A stretch of 64,000 nucleotides of DNA, from contig CANLUL010000001.1 in NCBI GenBank assembly GCA_947494305.1, forward strand, positions 1 to 64,000, read 5' to 3'. Under the pieces are notes generated by a model that did no database searches, was not told the origin of the DNA, and saw only the letters and a list, made by a program, of their open reading frames with translations. Shown here one piece after another: positions 1-7,413 of this stretch (position 1 is its first letter; each line of letters begins with the position of its first letter). Both the position numbers and the translations under genes were made by a program. This stretch comes from an uncultured Sphingomonadaceae bacterium. Lineage in GTDB: Bacteria > Pseudomonadota > Alphaproteobacteria > Sphingomonadales > Sphingomonadaceae.

Positions 1-1
1 C

Positions 2-226
2 ACCGGCTACCAGGGCCGCATCGGCGTGTTCGAGGCCATCCGTATCGATGATACCATCCGCAAACTTATCAATGAAGGCGGGGAGGAGAATGGCATCATT
101 GATCATGCTTTCGCCAATCGACCGCAATTGAGTGATGCAGCCAGAGCATTGGTAAAATCAGGCATAACAACCGCTGAGGAAGCGGTGCGAATTAGCCGCC
201 GGGGACAGGCGCTGGCCGATGCCTGA
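2..226 (+). CDS. gspE: Type II secretion ATPase GspE, C-terminal fragment
   Basis: This is the last 74 codons of a gene that begins before the window. The frame reads TGYQGRIGVFEAI, the stretch after the tetracysteine/CTE region of GspE/PilB-type secretion ATPases, and ends with the short helical tail usual for GspE. GspE is the cytoplasmic hexameric ATPase that drives pseudopilus assembly in type II secretion and docks on GspL. The stop overlaps the start of gspF by 8 bases, so the two are translationally coupled. The identification rests on the short conserved tail plus the following gspF-G-L-M genes; PilB is unlikely given those neighbours. Confidence 0.85.
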   Translation, partial: TGYQGRIGVFEAIRIDDTIRKLINEGGEENGIIDHAFANRPQLSDAARALVKSGITTAEEAVRISRRGQALADA

Positions 227-1439
227 CTATAGCTATACTGCAATTGACCCAAAGGGGCGTGAGAAGACTGGTCGATTGTCTGCGGCCAGCAACGACGATG
301 CGCGGGCCAAGCTGATCCAGCGCAATTTCTATGTGGTCAAATTGGAGGACGCGCAGCGCGAGCAAGGTGAAGAGAAGCGTAAGAGCTTTTCGTTGGGGCG
401 CAAGAAGCTGAAATCGAAAGAGTTGACATTGTTCACCCGGCAGCTTTCTTCTTTGGTTCAGGTGACTCCGCTGGAAGAAGCGCTGCGGACCATTGGGACT
501 CAGAATGAGAAAGAACATGTGCGCGATCGCCTGTCTTCGGTTCACACCGGGTTGGTTGAAGGACAAAGCCTGTCGGAATCGATGCGACGCGAACCGGCCA
601 GCTTTCCCCCACTCTATCGCGCGATGATTGCGGCTGGCGAGACATCGGGAACCCTTCCCAATATTACCGAGCGCCTTGCTGACTTGCTGGAACGGCAATC
701 GGAATTGCGCGGGAAACTGATCAATGCGCTGGCTTATCCGATTGTTTTGGCGCTGGTCTCTATCCTTGTTGTCGCGTTGTTGATGATTTGGGTCGTGCCG
801 AAGGTCGTCGAACAATTTGATGATGTGAATCAGCAATTGCCGTTGGTCACACGCATCGTGATCGGAACGTCCAACTTCATGGCAGAGTGGTGGCTGGCAA
901 TTCTTGCTGCGCTTGTGATACTAGGGCTGATTGCCTGGCGCGCATTGCAGGAACCGCACCTAAAATTCCGATTTGACGGTTTTCTGCTGCGCCTTCCATT
1001 CTTTGGCCGCTTGATCCGTGATCTACACGCTGCCCGGCTTTCGCGTACTTTATCGACTATGGTGGCCAGCCGATTGCCAATTATCGAGGGGCTACGTCTA
1101 ACGACCAACACGATCAACAATTCGGTATTGCGCAAAGCATCGCAGGATATGGTTGAAGCTATTCGCGGCGGGAGCGGTCTTTCCAATGCACTCAAAAACG
1201 CCGGTGTGTTTCCTCCGATGCTGGTCTACCTGACCGCCAGCGGGGAGGCGTCGGGGCAGTTGGATGACATGCTGGCCCGCGCGGCCGACTATTTGGAACG
1301 GGAATTTGACAATTTCACTTCAACCGCGCTTTCGCTGCTGGAACCGCTGATCATCGTGTTGCTTGGCGGGGTTGTCGCAGTCGTGATATTGGCGATATTA
1401 TTACCCATCCTACAACTTCAAAACCTGGCAGGACTATAG
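219..1439 (+). CDS. gspF: Type II secretion inner membrane platform protein GspF
   Basis: The 406-residue protein has the size and layout of GspF: a short N-terminal segment, two T2SSF repeats (about residues 70-190 and 270-395), and three hydrophobic spans near residues 170-190, 220-240 and 370-400. The repeats carry the typical FTRQLSSLVQ and LSRTLSTMVAS openings. GspF is the polytopic core around which the GspE ATPase rotates during pseudopilus extension. It starts with ATG inside the end of gspE and is followed 8 bases later by gspG, consistent with one operon. Confidence 0.95.
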   Translation: MPDYSYTAIDPKGREKTGRLSAASNDDARAKLIQRNFYVVKLEDAQREQGEEKRKSFSLGRKKLKSKELTLFTRQLSSLVQVTPLEEALRTIGTQNEKEHVRDRLSSVHTGLVEGQSLSESMRREPASFPPLYRAMIAAGETSGTLPNITERLADLLERQSELRGKLINALAYPIVLALVSILVVALLMIWVVPKVVEQFDDVNQQLPLVTRIVIGTSNFMAEWWLAILAALVILGLIAWRALQEPHLKFRFDGFLLRLPFFGRLIRDLHAARLSRTLSTMVASRLPIIEGLRLTTNTINNSVLRKASQDMVEAIRGGSGLSNALKNAGVFPPMLVYLTASGEASGQLDDMLARAADYLEREFDNFTSTALSLLEPLIIVLLGGVVAVVILAILLPILQLQNLAGL

Positions 1440-1447
1440 AGGTTCAC

Positions 1448-1921
1448 ATGAGTAGATATATGAAAACCAAGATCGACAAACTGAAGCAGCGGAATCCAGA
1501 CAAGCGTAAGAAAAATGGTTTTACCTTGGTAGAGTTGCTGGTGGTGATTTTCATCCTCGGCCTGCTGACGACAATCGTTGTTATCAACGTGCTGCCGAGT
1601 CAGGATCGTGCGATGGTTGAGAAGGCGCGTGCGGATATTGCGACTTTGTCACAGGCGCTGGAAATGTACCGGCTCGATAATTTGAGCTATCCGGGTTCGT
1701 CGGACGGGTTGCAGGCGCTCACCGCACCGCCTAGTTCGCTGGCCAATAGCTCGCGCTACCGTAAAGGTGGCTATATCAAAAAACTGCCGGAAGACCCATG
1801 GGGGCGACCCTATCAATATGATAATCCAGGCCGCCAAGGACCGGGCTTTGATCTCTATTCGCTGGGTTCCGATGGCGCTCCGGGCGGTGAAGAGGAAGCG
1901 GCGGATATCTATGCGAATTAA
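1448..1921 (+). CDS. gspG: Major pseudopilin GspG
   Basis: The protein has 157 residues. A basic leader of 24 residues precedes the prepilin peptidase site KNG|FTLVELLVV, with the expected Glu at +5 of the mature protein and a hydrophobic helix behind it. The C-terminal half has the GspG calcium-loop region (SSDGLQALT, LPEDPWGRPYQY, FDLYSLGSDG). GspG is the main subunit of the T2SS pseudopilus in the periplasm. The leader is long for this family; an internal ATG four codons later is an alternative start, but the AGAGG at 1437-1441 supports the first one. The next gene is gspL, without the minor pseudopilins H, I, J and K. Confidence 0.95.
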   Translation: MSRYMKTKIDKLKQRNPDKRKKNGFTLVELLVVIFILGLLTTIVVINVLPSQDRAMVEKARADIATLSQALEMYRLDNLSYPGSSDGLQALTAPPSSLANSSRYRKGGYIKKLPEDPWGRPYQYDNPGRQGPGFDLYSLGSDGAPGGEEEAADIYAN

Positions 1922-1969
1922 TCGGCGCTGGTTTTTGACTGTGACTTTAACGGATCACCCAGGCTAGCC

Positions 1970-3091
1970 GTGACGCGCAGCATTTTCCTTGTCTCATTCC
2001 CGCAGGAGGAAGAGCACGCCCTTCACTGGTGGCATGTGGAAGATCGTGCCTTGATTGCGTATGGCTGTGATCAAGATCCGTTAGCTGCGGCCGGAATCTT
2101 TGCTCACGAGGATGCTGATAACCCGTTACAAATTATTGCTCTCATTTCGTCCAAAGAATCTGTCGTACGATGGCATGATACTCCGGAAGGAGCGACGGAA
2201 AAGCAGGCGCTGTCCGCGGTTATACTGGAGGCGAAAACACAAAGTCTGAATCCGGATGACTTGCACGTAGCTGCGGCGCAAGACGGCGAGATTTTTACAA
2301 CAGCAACTTTAGCAACCGGAACGTTGGTTAGTGGTTTAACGCATTTGCAATCGCTAGGTATCGATCCCGATTGCATAGTTCCGGCAGGTTTCTTGTTGGG
2401 AGGTTTGGAGGACAGGACAGTAGCAGCGGATTTTGGTTTCGACCAAGTTTTGCGTGGACCAAGGCTGATTGCGGTCGACGAGCCATTGGTTCGAAATCAT
2501 CTGGTATCGTCAGCTTCTGTTGAGAACCTCTCTCAGGTTGAAATGGAATCCGCCATTGCCTCGGTGAGTGCGAGCATGGGTCCGAATTTGCGAACTGGAT
2601 CATTTGTGAAAAAGACCAAGCGGCAATTGTCCACCGAGCAGAAGAAAATGCTGATTTGGTTGTTTGCTGTATTGCTACTCACCTCGATCACAATTCCATT
2701 GGTGCAACTCTATAAATACTACAGCGCAGCCGACACAGCCGATGAAGCGGCCATGGCTGCAGCAACAAAAGTCATTGGACCCGCTGAAGATCTGGCGGTT
2801 GCGGAGCAGCAACTGGACGAAAAACTACTAGCCGAAAATCTGGGTAACAATCGTTTCACTGTTCCGGCATCAAGTCTTTTCTCTGCCCTCCAACAGGTTC
2901 CCGGAGTCTCGATCAGCAGGATCTCTTATGGCGGCAATGGCCTGTTGTCTGTTGAGCTAACTGCCGTGCGCAATGAGGATATCAATCCCGCTCTGATCGT
3001 GATTCAGGATCAGGGATATGCCGTAACCGCAACACCGAGACGGGATGCGTCCGGCTTGGCGAAAGCTGATGTAACGGTGAGGTTGCCATGA
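1970..3091 (+). CDS. gspL: Type II secretion protein GspL
   Basis: This 373-residue protein begins with GTG, 48 bases after gspG. Its layout fits GspL: a cytoplasmic actin-like region of about 220 residues, a single membrane helix near residues 226-246, and a periplasmic domain ending in a ferredoxin-like fold with alternating hydrophobic strands. GspL links the GspE ATPase to the inner membrane platform and binds GspM. Sequence conservation in GspL is low, so the call also relies on its place between gspG and gspM. The stop overlaps the gspM start (ATGA). Confidence 0.88.
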   Translation: MTRSIFLVSFPQEEEHALHWWHVEDRALIAYGCDQDPLAAAGIFAHEDADNPLQIIALISSKESVVRWHDTPEGATEKQALSAVILEAKTQSLNPDDLHVAAAQDGEIFTTATLATGTLVSGLTHLQSLGIDPDCIVPAGFLLGGLEDRTVAADFGFDQVLRGPRLIAVDEPLVRNHLVSSASVENLSQVEMESAIASVSASMGPNLRTGSFVKKTKRQLSTEQKKMLIWLFAVLLLTSITIPLVQLYKYYSAADTADEAAMAAATKVIGPAEDLAVAEQQLDEKLLAENLGNNRFTVPASSLFSALQQVPGVSISRISYGGNGLLSVELTAVRNEDINPALIVIQDQGYAVTATPRRDASGLAKADVTVRLP

Positions 3092-3564
3092 TAGAATCGA
3101 TCCGCACATGGTTTGATGCGCTAAGCAGTCGCGAAAAAATATTAATATCAATTTTGGCGGTGCTTCTGACCGGATTCATTGTCTTCTATGGTGTTCTCAG
3201 ACCGTTTGCCGGTGCAATGGATAATGCAGAATTGCGCTATCAAGAAGCGATAGAGAGAAAAGGGCGCATAGAGGCCAAAACCGCGTTTTTTCACGGAGTT
3301 GAACGGGGATCAGAAGCAGAAGTACAAGCTGTCTCTGGCCCCATCGAGCCCACGATAAGTCAGAGCGCCGGAGAAGCTGGTTTTGCGACCAGCGCGATTA
3401 ACACACAAAGCGACGGTAGTGTCACCATGACAATTGACTCTGCCAAGCCCACCGCTCTGTTTCGCTGGGTCGCTATGCTGGAACAGCGCGGGATCATGGT
3501 GTCAGAAATTTCTGCGAATCCTGGGCCAAACGAGACGGTAAGCGCGACTTTAAAGCTGCGATAA
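3088..3564 (+). CDS. gspM: Type II secretion protein GspM
   Basis: The protein has 158 residues: a short cytoplasmic N-terminus containing LSSREK, a membrane helix near residues 18-37, and a periplasmic ferredoxin-like C-terminus. This is the GspM layout, and LSxRE just before the helix is typical of the family. GspM pairs with GspL in the inner membrane assembly. The ATG overlaps the gspL stop by four bases. It is the last gene of the operon here; the next gene is on the other strand. Confidence 0.88.
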   Translation: MIESIRTWFDALSSREKILISILAVLLTGFIVFYGVLRPFAGAMDNAELRYQEAIERKGRIEAKTAFFHGVERGSEAEVQAVSGPIEPTISQSAGEAGFATSAINTQSDGSVTMTIDSAKPTALFRWVAMLEQRGIMVSEISANPGPNETVSATLKLR

Positions 3565-3591
3565 GCCCTGGTGGGGGCCTTCAATAGGTCC

Positions 3592-4431
3592 TCACTGATC
3601 GCTGATACGTTGGCGACGTGCCGATCCAGTTCTGCTTGAACGCACAGTTGATGCCCGTTCTACTGGCGCTTTAGTCGCAGGAGATCGTCGCGTCGTGACC
3701 TGGCGCTGCGACGGTTGACGGGCGGCTGGTCGAGCACGCCTTGGCTGTTCCGTTGCTGCGGTCGACCGACTTTGACGAACTGCTGTGCTATTACCCCGGC
3801 GCGTACTGCGGCTAACACTGTTTTGCCGATTTCCCCGGCGAATTTCACGTCTGGATTCCCGGTTACGATGTTGCAGGTCCTGTTGTGACATCGCTGCACC
3901 GTTGCGGACTGCGCCACCATCTCGGCGATTCTCTCTACGTTCTGCTCTGCGTTCGCGGCGTTCAGCACGCTGTTCTGGTGTTAAGTCACGTAACCGTTCT
4001 GCCCTGCGTTCGCGTCTTTCTGTGCGCTGTTCCGGGCTAAGGTTGCGCACCCGATTAGCGTGACGGCTTTCGCGATTGCCACGACGAACATGTTGCTGAC
4101 CATGCTGATGACGGCGATGCGCCCAATAGCGACGGTGATTATTTCTCATTTGATGCCGGTGCCCGATACGATCAAAAACGAATAGGCCGTAACCAGGATA
4201 GAAGAAATCATCATACCAGCCGCCGCCAAAGCCAATATTGGCGAAGCCATAGCCATAGTCACAGCTATAGTAAGCGTCATAGGGGTCATATGGGTCGCAG
4301 GCATAGCCATCTGAATATCCACCATTCACATAGCCGTCTCCATAAGCGCCATCGGCGTACATACAGGCGCTAAGGCCCAAAGTGGCACCCATCAGCACTG
4401 TTGGTCGCAAAATGCGTTGTAAAATACTCAT
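3592..4431 (-). CDS. Arg-rich putative lipoprotein of unknown function
   Basis: I place the start at 4431, where AGGGGA precedes ATG and the protein opens with a lipoprotein signal ending LGLSAC (Cys23); a longer frame reaches 4554. After the Cys comes a Tyr/Gly/Asp-rich stretch to about residue 80, then a very basic region with two near-copies of an (L/S)xPEQR-x-ERRERRAER unit around residues 130-170, and an Arg/Ser/Thr-rich tail. The total is about 279 residues. No enzyme motif is visible. The acidic/aromatic head and basic tail suggest an envelope protein that binds polyanions, but that is inference. It is divergent from the P450 gene at 4608. Confidence 0.6.
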   Translation of the reverse strand: MSILQRILRPTVLMGATLGLSACMYADGAYGDGYVNGGYSDGYACDPYDPYDAYYSCDYGYGFANIGFGGGWYDDFFYPGYGLFVFDRIGHRHQMRNNHRRYWAHRRHQHGQQHVRRGNRESRHANRVRNLSPEQRTERRERRAERLRDLTPEQRAERRERRAERRENRRDGGAVRNGAAMSQQDLQHRNRESRREIRRGNRQNSVSRSTRRGNSTAVRQSRSTAATEQPRRARPAARQPSQRQVTTRRSPATKAPVERASTVRSSRTGSARRQRISDQ

Positions 4432-4544
4432 AACAATCCCCTGTTGAGGTCGGATAGCGCAGCCAACACTGCCGAGTCTCAAAAATCTTTCTGATGCCCT
4501 GTTTTGTAACGGTTTGGGCTTGAATGGCATATGAATACCAACTC

Positions 4545-4573
4545 TTGCTGACATTAATGAAAGTAGCTATAAA
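4545..4573 (+). promoter_or_regulatory. Sigma-70-like promoter upstream of P450 gene
   Basis: TTGCTG at 4545-4550 and TATAAA at 4568-4573 are separated by 17 bases. They lie 35 bases ahead of the TTG start at 4608, with AGGAG at about 4595 as ribosome binding site. The match was found by eye. Confidence 0.6.
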
Positions 4574-4607
4574 CCTTTTGAACTAGCGATTTTCAGGAGT
4601 CTCCCCC

Positions 4608-6005
4608 TTGGCCACAGCAGCGATTAAACCACATGGATATCCGTTTGAGGAAAGTGCCAATCCGCATTGGACGAAGCGTCCAAGCAAGGAAGAGTTAGCA
4701 CATATTCCCGGAGAAGATGGCTTGCCATTTTTGGGATCTACATTGGAACTTCTCAAAGATCCGCGCGCCTTTGGCCTTCGCATGCTGGAAGAATATGGCT
4801 CGGTATATCGTGCACATAGTTTTGGCGGATGGTCGGTCAATATGCTCGGTGCTGATGCGACTGAGCTGGTGCTATTTAACAAGGATAAGATTTTCTCCAG
4901 TGAGCAGGGTTGGGGGCCTATCCTGAACAACTTGTTCCCACGTGGGTTGATGCTGATGGATTTCGAGCGTCACCGGGCTGACCGCAAGGCACTGTCGGTA
5001 GCGTTTAAACCAAAGCCGATGAGGCATCATTGCCAGGTATTGGGTGAAGGCATATTGGAACGTGTTGCTGATTGGGGTAGCACGGACTTTAATTTCTATC
5101 CGGCGATTAAATCACTGTCGCTGGATACAGCGGCAAGTGCGATCCTTGGCATTCCCTGGGGACCAGAGGCGGATAAGATTAACAAAGCTTTTGTCGATGA
5201 GGTTCAGGCTTCTGTTGGCGTTGCGCGCAAACCTATTCCATTCACAAAAATGTGGCGCGGTGTGAAGGCACGCAAATATCTGCTCAGCTATTTTAAACCG
5301 CAGGTGGAAGAACGGCGTGCAAAGGGCGGCGATGATATCTTTACACAGATATGTCTTGCGACCCATGAAGATGGTGAATTGCTGACCGAGGATGAAGTCG
5401 TGGATCACATGAACTTCCTGATGATGGCGGCGCATGACACGATAACCTCTTCGGCCACCAGCCTAATCTATCTGCTGGCCAAGAATCCGGAGTGGCAAGA
5501 GAAAGTGCGTGAGGAATGCCTTAGTGTAGCGCCGGCTGGACAACAGCTTTCCTTCGAGGATCTAGGTAAACTGGATCTCACCGAAATGGCGTTTAAAGAG
5601 GCGTTGCGACTAATTCCACCGGTACCATCCATGCCGCGCCGTGCCATTAAAGAGTTCACGTTCCGCAACTACACTATACCGGCTGGAACCAATGTTGGGA
5701 TCAGTCCCAGTTTCGTCCACCAAATGGAGAAACACTGGCCGGACCCGCAGAAATTTGATCCCATGCGCTTTACGCCAGAAAATTCTGCCGGCCGCCACAA
5801 ATATGCGTGGGTGCCGTTTGGCGGCGGCGCGCATATGTGCTTGGGATTGCATTTCGCCTATATGCAGATCAAGATATTGGTGCACGCGATGCTGACGCAA
5901 AATCGCGTCCTGTTACAAGGCGGACCGGATTACGAGCCGAAATGGCAGGTTTTCCCTATCCCGCAGCCGCGAGACGGATTACCGGTGCGGTTGGAAAAGC
6001 TCTAG
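4608..6005 (+). CDS. Cytochrome P450
   Basis: The 465-residue protein starts with TTG behind AGGAG. It has the P450 landmarks: an I-helix AAHDT at residues 274-278 (with the acid-alcohol pair Asp277-Thr278), the ExxR motif at Glu331-Arg334, and the haem loop FGGGAHMCLG at 404-413 with Cys411 as haem ligand. It is a soluble bacterial mono-oxygenase needing separate electron carriers, none of which is encoded nearby. The family resembles CYP120/CYP110-like or CYP51-like oxidases more than the CYP153 encoded next door, but the substrate cannot be told. It converges with the CYP153 gene, their stops sharing the bases CTAG. Confidence 0.93.
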   Translation: MATAAIKPHGYPFEESANPHWTKRPSKEELAHIPGEDGLPFLGSTLELLKDPRAFGLRMLEEYGSVYRAHSFGGWSVNMLGADATELVLFNKDKIFSSEQGWGPILNNLFPRGLMLMDFERHRADRKALSVAFKPKPMRHHCQVLGEGILERVADWGSTDFNFYPAIKSLSLDTAASAILGIPWGPEADKINKAFVDEVQASVGVARKPIPFTKMWRGVKARKYLLSYFKPQVEERRAKGGDDIFTQICLATHEDGELLTEDEVVDHMNFLMMAAHDTITSSATSLIYLLAKNPEWQEKVREECLSVAPAGQQLSFEDLGKLDLTEMAFKEALRLIPPVPSMPRRAIKEFTFRNYTIPAGTNVGISPSFVHQMEKHWPDPQKFDPMRFTPENSAGRHKYAWVPFGGGAHMCLGLHFAYMQIKILVHAMLTQNRVLLQGGPDYEPKWQVFPIPQPRDGLPVRLEKL

Positions 6006-7330
6006 TTCTTCCGATGGCAAACCACCGGTAACCAGGTGTAGCCATGCACAAAGGCGCTTGAGGTGCGGCTGGGTTCGTCAAGCACCTCTATATGATCAAA
6101 GCGCGCCAGGATTTCCTCCCACAAAATCTTTAACTGGAGCTCGGCAAGACGGTTGCCGTAACAGCGGTGGATTCCGAAGCCGAAAGAGATGTGATCCTTA
6201 GCCTGTTTGCGATCGATGATGAGCGCATTGGGGTCTTCATCCCAAAATTCTTCATCGCGATTGGCAGAGATATACCACATCGCAACCTGCTCACCTTCGC
6301 GGATGGTTTTGCCGTGCATCTCCACATCTTCGAGCGCGGTGCGCCGCATATAGGATAGCGGCGTTTGCCAGCGGATCATCTCTGATACCATATTGGGGAT
6401 CAGGCTGTGATCGGCTTTCAGCTTGGTATATTCATCGGGGAACTTGTTGAGCGCATAAAGGCCGCCCGTCATAGTATTGCGGGTCGTGTCATTACCACCG
6501 ATAATCAGCAAGATAACATTGCCCAACAGTTCCTGCGGGGTCAGGTTCCTTGTTGCCGGGCCGTGGGCAAGCAGGCTCATTAAATCATCGCCCGGAGGTG
6601 CTGCTTGGCGCTCGGCATAGATACCGGAAAACGTGCCCAGACATTCGCCCAATTCTTTCAGCCACTGTTCGCGCCCGCCGGGACAAATATCCGGGTCAAA
6701 AGGATTGGTGGTCACATCGGACCATCTGGTCAATTCGCGCCGCCGCTCTTGTGGATAGTTGAGCAGCGTTGCGAGCATCATCGCGGTCAACTCGATCGAC
6801 ACTGTATTCACCCAGTCAAACGGTTCTCCAACTGGAAGCGAGTCGAGCAAAGCACTAGTGCGCTGACGGATCAGTGGTTCAAATTCATTGCGGAGCAGGG
6901 AAGGCGCGACAGCAGGCTGCATTGGTTTGCGCTGCGCCCAATGGTGCGGTTCGTCTGCGGCGATAAAACTTTCGCCGGTAAAGGCTTCGATCGGTGGGCC
7001 AAGCGTAATGCCGCCAAACTTGGCATCGGATGAAAAGCGTTTGTTATCGACATCCACAGCTTTGACGTCTTCATAGCGGGTTAGTGACCAATAGGGACCA
7101 GCAACGCTGTCCGCTGTGTAATGCAAGGGTTCTTCTTTGCGCAATCGTTCGAACCGGTCCCACATCTTGTCCTGACGCCATTGCTCCACATCGATAAAAT
7201 CAATGGAGTCCAAGTCGATTTCGCTGGCCGGTTTTATAGGATCACCACGTTCCAGATAATGTGGGCGCGCCGGTTTGCGGTAGCTAATCTCAGGGCGTTT
7301 TAGTTGCGGCGATGGATCGGCTTCGGCCAT
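6002..7330 (-). CDS. Cytochrome P450, CYP153-type alkane hydroxylase
   Basis: The 442-residue protein carries the I-helix GGNDTTRNTMTGG and the haem loop FGFGIHRCYGNRLAELQ with Cys390. Both stretches are characteristic of CYP153, the soluble P450s that omega-hydroxylate medium-chain alkanes and fatty acids in sphingomonads and other oil-degrading bacteria. The start at 7330 follows GCAGGA. No ferredoxin or ferredoxin reductase is adjacent, so electron carriers must come from elsewhere. A 9-9-9 inverted repeat lies 21 bases upstream of the start and may be an operator. The downstream end overlaps the convergent P450 gene by four bases. Confidence 0.9.
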   Translation of the reverse strand: MAEADPSPQLKRPEISYRKPARPHYLERGDPIKPASEIDLDSIDFIDVEQWRQDKMWDRFERLRKEEPLHYTADSVAGPYWSLTRYEDVKAVDVDNKRFSSDAKFGGITLGPPIEAFTGESFIAADEPHHWAQRKPMQPAVAPSLLRNEFEPLIRQRTSALLDSLPVGEPFDWVNTVSIELTAMMLATLLNYPQERRRELTRWSDVTTNPFDPDICPGGREQWLKELGECLGTFSGIYAERQAAPPGDDLMSLLAHGPATRNLTPQELLGNVILLIIGGNDTTRNTMTGGLYALNKFPDEYTKLKADHSLIPNMVSEMIRWQTPLSYMRRTALEDVEMHGKTIREGEQVAMWYISANRDEEFWDEDPNALIIDRKQAKDHISFGFGIHRCYGNRLAELQLKILWEEILARFDHIEVLDEPSRTSSAFVHGYTWLPVVCHRKN

Positions 7331-7350
7331 ATTGATGTTCCTGCAAGTTC

Positions 7351-7377
7351 AATCAGTCATTCTTTAACTGACCGATT
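7351..7377. promoter_or_regulatory. Inverted repeat upstream of CYP153 gene (possible operator)
   Basis: AATCAGTCA at 7351-7359 and TGACCGATT at 7369-7377 form 9-base arms with one mismatch and a 9-base spacer. The site sits 20-47 bases before the CYP153 start codon, where a repressor or activator would act. No regulator gene is adjacent. Confidence 0.45.
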
Positions 7378-7413
7378 AAAATTATCACATGTATGGCTTT
7401 TCAGCAATAGGCG

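Noticed and set aside
3660-3968. Extra open frames on both strands within the Arg-rich lipoprotein gene
   Set aside because: They are frame shadows of the biased Arg-rich sequence; no ribosome binding site or family match.
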